This document shows, one piece after another, positions 35,177 to 40,314 of a DNA stretch of 40,314 nucleotides. This DNA is from a virus: the IMG/VR virus record IMGVR_UViG_3300034418_001247, positions 1-40,314 of that record; one strand, written 5' to 3'. The notes beneath the pieces were generated by a model. That model worked only from the letters and a program-made list of their open reading frames with translations, was not told the origin of the DNA and made no database searches. Position 1 is the stretch's first letter. Each line of letters begins with the position of its first letter. A program made the translations under genes and the position numbers.

Positions 35177-35436
35177 TAATAGTCTTCATCTGTTTCTAGT
35201 TGAGGGACGGGTTCTTCATCACCGCTGATGTCATTCCAACTATTTGGTTTAACTTCCTCATCTTCAGCGGCAGTCAAAGCCTCGGTGATAGCGGCCAGAT
35301 TGAACCGATAGGTTGAACCTATATGGATATAGGTACTTTTGGGGATGATCCCTGCTTTCAACCAACCACGTATGGTGGCTTGGTTTACCTTGAAATGTTT
35401 TGCAACATCTGCGATAGGGACAAAGGGGCTACTCAT
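35176..35436 (-). CDS. Small HTH DNA-binding protein (excisionase/MerR-like)
   Basis: 86 residues starting in an ATGA overlap. The N-terminal 55 residues fit the HTH_17/excisionase-type winged helix: PIADVAKHFKVNQATIRGWL, then KAGIIPKSTYIHIGSTYRFN. The C-terminal third is acidic (SGDEEPVPQLETDEDY). It might regulate replication or act at the origin. No integrase is visible, so excision is unlikely to be its role here. Confidence 0.8.
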   Translation of the reverse strand: MSSPFVPIADVAKHFKVNQATIRGWLKAGIIPKSTYIHIGSTYRFNLAAITEALTAAEDEEVKPNSWNDISGDEEPVPQLETDEDY

Positions 35437-35840
35437 TTTTTGGGTCTCCTTACAGAGATAGTGTAGGTTGAATCCGAATTAAGCCCTTTCGGTAACTTAT
35501 CGGGGTTTGCCTCTAGGAACTCACGCACGTTCTTCTGATTGAGGCGTTTGTCGAAGAACTCAGGTACCTTGTTATCGAGTATGAACTCGTACATCGATTC
35601 CCAGTCGTTCGTCCAGAAGCTCTGCTTAACCGTTCGGTAAAACAGCCCCTCCTCAGTCCTCACGCTATTGACGTTATGCTCTTTGCAATGCTCTAACAAA
35701 GCTAACTTGATTTTGTCACGCGCATCTGAAAGGCGTTGATATTCCTCATCAAAAGCCTTCTTTAATTCAGAACGTTTAGCAGTTATCTTTAGATAAACCT
35801 TGGTTAGCTTATCCACAGACAAATGACTATCCTCTTCCAT
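35433..35840 (-). CDS. Coiled-coil/basic phage protein, Gp157-like
   Basis: 135 residues with a strong AAGGAG 6 nt before ATG 35840, about 23 nt downstream of a predicted transcription start. The N-terminal half is a helical coiled coil (KRSELKKAFDEEYQRLSDAR). It then has VNSVRTEEGLFYRTVKQSFW and a C-terminal YTISVRRPKK. The layout resembles phage proteins whose N-terminal helices lead into a basic beta end, distantly like siphovirus Gp157. Function unknown; position suggests a replication accessory. The stop overlaps the HTH gene start (ATGA). Confidence 0.75.
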   Translation of the reverse strand: MEEDSHLSVDKLTKVYLKITAKRSELKKAFDEEYQRLSDARDKIKLALLEHCKEHNVNSVRTEEGLFYRTVKQSFWTNDWESMYEFILDNKVPEFFDKRLNQKNVREFLEANPDKLPKGLNSDSTYTISVRRPKK

Positions 35841-35869
35841 TTCGATCTCCTTCTCTAGTCGAACTGTAG

Positions 35870-35898
35870 AATATAGTGTACTTAAATTAATTATGCAA
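35870..35898 (-). promoter_or_regulatory. Sigma70-like promoter before the coiled-coil gene
   Basis: On the minus strand, TTGCAT (35898-35893), a 17-nt A/T-rich spacer and TATATT (35875-35870) match the -35/-10 pattern well (TATATT differs from TATAAT by one base). Transcription should begin near 35863, about 23 nt before the 35840 ATG. It would drive the coiled-coil, HTH, Zn-protein, SSB, primase-helicase and 75-residue genes as one unit. The -35 overlaps the helicase stop. Confidence 0.6.
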
Positions 35899-37426
35899 GT
35901 ATTTCGTTGTATAAGTCTATAATTTTTGTATGTATGTTTATTTTGTTATCAAGCATTCTATAAACGTGTTTTTCTATTGCAGACCCTTGTAGCTGTACCA
36001 CAGTACACTTATGGTCTTGACCCGATCTGTGCACCCTAGCGTTGGCTTGGGCATAGGTTTCTAGTGAGCTTGTTGGCCCCCACCAGACCACCGTATTTGC
36101 TGCTGTCAGCGTTACACCGTGTGCCGCAGCTTGGGGTTGGATTACTAGAACGCGGGGGTCATCACTGATCTGAAATCGTTTGAATATGTCAGTTCGATTA
36201 GGAGCCGATACGTCCCCTCTAATAATTTCGGTAGTAATCCCATCACTTTTTAACTTCTCCACCAGCATGTCGATGACGTGCTTAAAAGGTACGAACACCA
36301 ACACCTTCTTACTGGACTCATCGATGACTTCACGTAGGACTTTATAGCGATGCTTGATGTCGAACTCTAGTGACTCACCCTTGTCGGTGTACACTGCGCC
36401 ACAAGATATTTGCAGTAACTTGTTCATGTTAACCGCCGCATTTGCTGCTGTAACTTGTTCGCCAGCGGCATCCATTACCATGCGGTCTTTCAGGATTTTG
36501 TAATACTTGATCTGCTGTCGAGTAAGCTCTACCTCACGTTTGGTGTACACCATATCTGGAAGGTCTAAGCATTCCTCCTTGGTAAAACGGATTGCGGGTT
36601 GCAACACTCTAAACACTGTGTCGGTAGCGTCCTCTTTCGGTATCCACCTGAAGTTAGTTATCTTGTGCATCACACGATCACGGAACGTACCGAAGAATCT
36701 AGGCACTGCTGATGGGTTAACAAGTTTAGCTATGCCGTATGCGTCCAAAGGACTTTGAGCTGCGGGTGTACCAGTCATCATCCACAACCACTTGTCAGGA
36801 GTGACGAGCGCATTAAGTGTTTTCCAACGTTTGGTCTGCGCGTTCTTGTAGTGAGTCGCTTCATCCACAATGATCAGATCGAAATCGTTGTTGGTGATGG
36901 CGTCCGATACGATCTCAACACCATCATAATTTATTACTACGAAATCACTGCCCGCATTAATTATCTGCTTACGTCTTTCTGCTGACCCATACGCTACGTC
37001 TACCGACCTGTGCATAGCGAACGTAAACAGATCAGCCTTCCACGCGGAGTCCATGATAGACAGGGGGCAGATAACCAATGCACGTCGAACATAACCTTCT
37101 TGCATTAAATAGTCTGCTGCCCAGATTGCACTAGCAGTCTTACCGGTACCTTGTTCATTGAAACAGAAGGCACGTTTGTTAAGCGTAAGGAAAGAAGCGG
37201 TAGTCTTCTGATGCTCGAAGGGAGCGTATTTACCTGTCCACTTGTACTTACCTTCGATGGGCGACGGTACCTTTATGTTAAGGTTCTTTAGAACTTGTGC
37301 TTCGTCGATACCCCACTTCACAACTACTTTATTATCTGCAAGCTCTTTACTGTTGGGTATAACAGTCGTTACTTTTTGAGGGTTACGAAGGCGCAAAAGA
37401 AGCGCCTTGTTGTTAATGATTTCCAT
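35891..37426 (-). CDS. SNF2-family DNA helicase/translocase
   Basis: 511 residues from ATG 37426, chosen because AGGAGG lies 4 nt upstream; an in-frame extension to 37495 has no comparable site. Motifs: Walker A NEQGTGKT (Lys96), DEAT (Asp188-Glu189), LWMMTGTPAAQSPLDAY (motif III), and QANARVHRSGQ (motif VI, Arg464-Arg467). The second RecA-like lobe (VLVFVPFKHVIDMLVEKL, GDVSAPNRTDIFKRFQ) is typical SNF2. It probably translocates on duplex DNA during replication or repair. A SNF2 protein among replication genes is a known partner of some marine PolA phages. ORF composition is ordinary. Confidence 0.9.
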   Translation of the reverse strand: MEIINNKALLLRLRNPQKVTTVIPNSKELADNKVVVKWGIDEAQVLKNLNIKVPSPIEGKYKWTGKYAPFEHQKTTASFLTLNKRAFCFNEQGTGKTASAIWAADYLMQEGYVRRALVICPLSIMDSAWKADLFTFAMHRSVDVAYGSAERRKQIINAGSDFVVINYDGVEIVSDAITNNDFDLIIVDEATHYKNAQTKRWKTLNALVTPDKWLWMMTGTPAAQSPLDAYGIAKLVNPSAVPRFFGTFRDRVMHKITNFRWIPKEDATDTVFRVLQPAIRFTKEECLDLPDMVYTKREVELTRQQIKYYKILKDRMVMDAAGEQVTAANAAVNMNKLLQISCGAVYTDKGESLEFDIKHRYKVLREVIDESSKKVLVFVPFKHVIDMLVEKLKSDGITTEIIRGDVSAPNRTDIFKRFQISDDPRVLVIQPQAAAHGVTLTAANTVVWWGPTSSLETYAQANARVHRSGQDHKCTVVQLQGSAIEKHVYRMLDNKINIHTKIIDLYNEILA

Positions 37427-37430
37427 CTTT

Positions 37431-37466
37431 CCTCCTAAAAGCCCCGCTTCGTCCACAGATGGGGCT
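37431..37466 (-). promoter_or_regulatory. Hairpin abutting the helicase ribosome site
   Basis: The minus-strand sequence AGCCCC (37466-37461), a 15-nt loop and GGGGCT (37445-37440) is followed by TTT and AGGAGG (37436-37431), the ribosome site of the helicase. The short U-run after a GC stem resembles a weak terminator; the SD itself is unpaired. It could attenuate transcription or tune translation. The rest of the 151-nt gap up to 37578 holds no convincing promoter. Confidence 0.4.
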
Positions 37467-37577
37467 AGGTCTGCGAAAATGCTACTATGGTGCACGGACT
37501 AACCTGATTTTTGTAGGCTCAAAACGTCACTTAACCTAATCGTAAGGATCGAAAAACCCACGTTGTTTATAGACGCA

Positions 37578-37862
37578 TCAGGCTAAGCGTCTGGGAGATT
37601 TCTTCTTCAAGTTACGGCTACGGTTTGCGCTTCGGCTCTCTACCCGTACACCGTCTTTATTGCTACCGCCTCTTGCTAATGCTTTGTTATGGCTAACGTC
37701 TTTACCTTCTCGTTTATCCGCCTTGCCATTGTTGTTTGCATCTCTTCCAGTCCTATCCATATCACGGCGAGCCTGTTGCCGCTCCATACGCCGCTTGAAC
37801 TCTGGACTACCGACTGGTTTGTTCTTTTGCTTCTTTCTGTCTTTCTTGTTTTTGTAAGGCAT
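37578..37862 (-). CDS. Very basic protein with degenerate HNH-like motif
   Basis: 94 residues starting directly after the previous stop (TAAATG), with GGGAGAAGG inside the end of that gene as ribosome site. The first half is Lys/Arg-rich (PYKNKKDRKKQKNK). The second half (KDVSHNKALARGGSNKDGVR, then SRSANRSRNLKK) has the H58...GG...N80 spacing of an HNH beta-beta-alpha motif but no cysteines. It recalls small phage HNH-like proteins. It may bind DNA without cutting. Function is inferred only. Confidence 0.7.
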   Translation of the reverse strand: MPYKNKKDRKKQKNKPVGSPEFKRRMERQQARRDMDRTGRDANNNGKADKREGKDVSHNKALARGGSNKDGVRVESRSANRSRNLKKKSPRRLA

Positions 37863-38534
37863 TTACCTTCTCCCGTTGTGCGGGCATTCTAGTACCACAC
37901 AGTGCGCCCTACACAACCCACTAGGGTTAGCGTTCCACACATCTTTATCATAAGCCGATTCCATATTTGTAAAATCAGCCAACCATTTGCGCCACAACTC
38001 ACCCTGCATGTTGAACTCATAAGTGTCTTTGACTAACTCGTTTGACACTACGAACATCAACCCGCCGCGCACTGTCTTAACATCAGGAAAGTGCTTGAAG
38101 GTAGCTAACGCCATCAACTCCAACTGACCTTTATCTGCGTAACGTGCGTTCTTACCTGTCTTGTAATCCACCACCCAAGCAGTTTCGGTCTCTTCATCAA
38201 GGATCACTAAGTCTGCAATCCCACGGAACCAAACGTCATCTGCAAAGAAGTCGCATGGTTCTAAATTAGCTGTCAAACCCATCTTATATTCGCATAACTT
38301 CTTACCACGTTTAGCGATAAGTGCGTCCAATGCGGGCTTGGCATAGTCAAACTGTGGAGGCAAGCGTACGTTATCCCGTACGTATTCTTCTGCTGCCTCA
38401 TGAAACGCGGTACCGTAATACATGGCCTCCGTTTCTGGTTCCGAATAGTCCTTAATAACCTTTAAGTGGTAAAACTTCTTAGGACATTGCTCGAAAGATT
38501 TGATCTTACTGAAAGACCAAGGGTAAATACTCAA
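37863..38534 (-). CDS. Cas4/RecB-like PD-(D/E)XK nuclease, probable Fe-S type
   Basis: 223 residues starting at TTG 38534 in a TTGA overlap with the preceding stop; the only in-frame ATG would lose the conserved YPWSFSKIKSFEQCPKKFYH. Nuclease motifs: GTAFHEAAE (His45), FRGIADLVI (Asp108), WVVDYKTGK (Asp123, Lys125), and QLELMAL (Gln137). Cys17 plus Cys208-x3-Cys212-x5-Cys218 resemble the Fe-S set of AddB/Cas4/Dna2, though those usually have C-x2-C. It probably processes DNA ends or flaps in replication or recombination. Confidence 0.85.
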   Translation of the reverse strand: MSIYPWSFSKIKSFEQCPKKFYHLKVIKDYSEPETEAMYYGTAFHEAAEEYVRDNVRLPPQFDYAKPALDALIAKRGKKLCEYKMGLTANLEPCDFFADDVWFRGIADLVILDEETETAWVVDYKTGKNARYADKGQLELMALATFKHFPDVKTVRGGLMFVVSNELVKDTYEFNMQGELWRKWLADFTNMESAYDKDVWNANPSGLCRAHCVVLECPHNGRR

Positions 38535-38857
38535 GTAATCTCTTCCTCTGGTAAATAATTATCAATTTCTGACAACGAACTAGCAACTTCACGGATGTCT
38601 TTTCGCTTTATAGTCATGTGCTGTAAGACAGGAGGTTCCTGTGTGTAATCTAGGTGGTGGATACGTACTATATACACGTCATCTTTTTTAAGTACGGATA
38701 TGGAGATGACTTCTTCCTCCATCTCTTTCAGAACATTATCTAAATGTGACCCTTCTTCTATCTCTTCCGAATACATCAGGGTACTCATCTCTTCCTCAAG
38801 CTCCTCTCTAAATCGCTTTTCGTCTCTGTACTTTCCTAGATCAACTACCCGACCCAT
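38531..38857 (-). CDS. Small acidic protein, function unknown
   Basis: 108 residues from ATG 38857, in a TAATG overlap with the polymerase stop; TTG 38863 is an alternative. The N-terminus (VVDLGKYRDEKRFREELEEE) is a charged helix. The middle is a small beta segment (VISISVLKKDDVYIVRIHHL) and the end is acidic (PEEEIT). No known motif. The next gene starts in a TTGA overlap, so it sits in the polymerase-nuclease operon and may be a small partner. Confidence 0.7.
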   Translation of the reverse strand: MGRVVDLGKYRDEKRFREELEEEMSTLMYSEEIEEGSHLDNVLKEMEEEVISISVLKKDDVYIVRIHHLDYTQEPPVLQHMTIKRKDIREVASSLSEIDNYLPEEEIT

Positions 38858-40314
38858 TAACAATCTCCATACGCTTTGCCAATACCAGACTCACAATCGA
38901 TGGGCAGACCATCGGCCCATTCAGGCAACCAACGCATACACTCTTCAATGTACCGTTGTGCCTCGTGAACCTCCGCTTCTGGTACGCAGCACACAACAGA
39001 GTCATGCACCGTAAGTACAACGCGGTATCGCTCAGCAATTTTTAACATCTGCTCACCGATTATGCAACGCGCTACCGCCTGACATACGTTCTCGACAACT
39101 TTCCCACCGTATATCCGGTTTCGGCCTCGTCGTACCTTGTAGGTATACTCCACCCCCTTCTCACCCTGCTCCCCCCGCAAGTCCTCATACCGCATCTGTA
39201 AACCAGAAGGTAAGATGATCGCAGGTACAGCAGGGTCTATCCCTATAACACCTTTTATACCAAGCTCTGAGCCTACCCCCTGTTCCATACAACGTAACGT
39301 ATGGCTGGCGTCGTTCCAGAACCTAGCTATGTGAAAATTTGTTTCTCTGTAAATGTTTATTACACGGCGGGCTTCGTCTAGTTCTATGTCGAACCCAAAT
39401 GACTGCAACTGATCCTTGAACCGTACGGCTCCCATGCCGTAACCAGCCCCAAGAATTGTGGTCTTACCAACAAACCGCTGGTCTTTTGTTACCTCAGATT
39501 CCTCTTTGACGGCATAGATAGACATAGCCATCTTCTTATAAACATCTTCTCCGTTCCTGAATGCTTCGGTTAGATCATGCTGACCTGCTAACCAAGAAAG
39601 CACGCGAGCCTCGATCTGCGATGAATCACAGTCAACTATCATGTAACCTTCTGGGGCTATCATACTTCTCTTTAACTTCTTACCGTTAGGACCACGGCTA
39701 GGTAAGTTTTGGAGGTTTATCTTGTCAGATCCACCCCAACGTCCAGTGTGCGCTGCGTAATACTTGACAGGAACGGGTAACAATCCACGCTTAGATATAT
39801 CGATGAACCGCTGCGTACGTGTTTCTTCCAACGTGCTTTTGTTACCGAGTCGAGCGTTGACCAATGTTTGGACACGCACATCTTCATGCTCTTGGAGTTC
39901 TTTGAAGGCTTCATCTGACTTGGCAAAGGCAAACGTTTCTTTACCTGTGGTGAGGCTAATCTTGGTGGGAGGTTTGACCCCCAGAATCTCAAGCAATCCA
40001 GCAAACTTAGGGTTGCTCATCAAATCTTCTTTCTCGACTCCAGCATCCAGTAACAACTTATCCTTAAGCTCTTTAGTGTCTTCAAGATGCTGTTCAAGTA
40101 ATCCGAGGTCTAAATCCAGTACGGGTTCGATGAACATACGGAGGGTCAGGTCTATAATTTTTAATTCTTTCCGTGGAAAGTTCTTACCCATAAGTCCAAA
40201 AAGTTTATAGGTTAGCTCCACATCATTGATGCAGTAGTCACCGTAGAGTTCCAAGTCATACTCAGCGAAATCTAGTCGGCGCTTACCTAGCGCGGCCATA
40301 ACCTCCGTCCCCTT
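38857..40314 (-). CDS. Family A DNA polymerase, 5'-truncated, Leu at 762-equivalent
   Basis: The frame is open to the right edge; the ATG at 40299 is internal. From it, residues include the exonuclease III motif in DYCINDVELTY, motif A VDCDSSQIEAR (Asp225), motif B with R-x3-K-x3-L-G-x2-YG (Lys279, Leu283) and motif C TVHDSVV (Asp433). Numbering is from 40299. The residue equivalent to E. coli Phe762 is Leu, and motif C is HDS rather than HDE. There is no DnaJ-like Cys-rich insert in the visible part. It is the replicative polymerase of the phage. Confidence 0.95.
   Translation of the reverse strand, partial: KGTEVMAALGKRRLDFAEYDLELYGDYCINDVELTYKLFGLMGKNFPRKELKIIDLTLRMFIEPVLDLDLGLLEQHLEDTKELKDKLLLDAGVEKEDLMSNPKFAGLLEILGVKPPTKISLTTGKETFAFAKSDEAFKELQEHEDVRVQTLVNARLGNKSTLEETRTQRFIDISKRGLLPVPVKYYAAHTGRWGGSDKINLQNLPSRGPNGKKLKRSMIAPEGYMIVDCDSSQIEARVLSWLAGQHDLTEAFRNGEDVYKKMAMSIYAVKEESEVTKDQRFVGKTTILGAGYGMGAVRFKDQLQSFGFDIELDEARRVINIYRETNFHIARFWNDASHTLRCMEQGVGSELGIKGVIGIDPAVPAIILPSGLQMRYEDLRGEQGEKGVEYTYKVRRGRNRIYGGKVVENVCQAVARCIIGEQMLKIAERYRVVLTVHDSVVCCVPEAEVHEAQRYIEECMRWLPEWADGLPIDCESGIGKAYGDC

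Noticed and set aside
35176-35436. Excisionase indicating a temperate phage
   Set aside because: Excisionase-like folds are common in regulators; no integrase, repressor or attachment site is visible.
37427-37495. N-terminal extension of the SNF2 helicase to 37495
   Set aside because: ATG 37426 has AGGAGG 4 nt upstream; the extension covers the hairpin and lacks a ribosome site.
38857-40314. HMO-2011-type polymerase with DnaJ-like zinc domain
   Set aside because: No CxxCxGxG repeats between the visible exonuclease and polymerase motifs.

Overview
The window looks like part of the genome of a lytic-type tailed phage, most likely a podovirus-like phage of a marine bacterium. The phage assignment rests on the gene families: S74 fibre chaperone, T4-type lysozyme, 3TM-type holin, a ladder of virion proteins, two giant ejection-type proteins and a phage replication cassette. 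The marine assignment is my inference from resemblance to virion and replication proteins common in marine phage metagenomes. The host is unknown. There are no rRNA or tRNA genes, insertion sequences, integrase or CRISPR. Both ends cut through genes (tail fibre at the left, DNA polymerase at the right). Terminase, portal, capsid and RNA polymerase are not in view.

Layout, + strand (1-30376). A 5'-truncated tail fibre with a C-terminal self-cleaving chaperone opens the window. A cluster of very small genes follows (2430-3756), several with one membrane helix, two of them missed by ordinary length cut-offs. Next come a beta-rich virion protein, a one-helix protein, a holin and a lysozyme (4549-5643), and a 70-residue zinc ribbon. 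A structural block (5869-14132) holds a likely tail nozzle protein, a beta-helix protein and several beta-rich appendage proteins. The last block (14142-30376) encodes a 2113-residue EF-hand/coiled-coil repeat protein, three helical or Gly-rich virion proteins, and a 2076-residue protein with an HExxH metallopeptidase motif. By position and composition the two giants are probably internal or ejected proteins. Genes are packed with 1-4 nt overlaps, so translational coupling is likely throughout.

Layout, - strand (40314-30373). The replication genes run toward the structural genes. In transcription order they are: family A DNA polymerase, small acidic protein, Cas4/RecB-like nuclease with a probable Fe-S cysteine set, degenerate HNH-like basic protein, SNF2-type helicase, a coiled-coil/basic protein, a small HTH protein, a Zn-binding protein, an acidic-tailed ssDNA-binding protein, a fused primase-helicase, and a 75-residue protein. 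A sigma70-like promoter precedes the coiled-coil gene and an intrinsic terminator lies after the last gene. A 53-residue gene lies beyond the terminator, its stop codon interleaved with that of the 2076-residue gene on the other strand.

How they may work together (inference): the primase-helicase fusion, SNF2 helicase, SSB-like protein and PolA with leucine at the 762-equivalent position would form a replisome that has no T7-gp4-like or DnaB-like ring helicase within this window. The + strand then makes tail, lysis and ejection proteins. The most notable observations are the two giant proteins sharing an EGxQEA plus Gly-rich module, the tandem-repeat expansions in the first giant, the Leu-762 polymerase with its partners, a shared SPFxEVDGF peptide in two adjacent replication proteins, and previously overlooked mini-genes.
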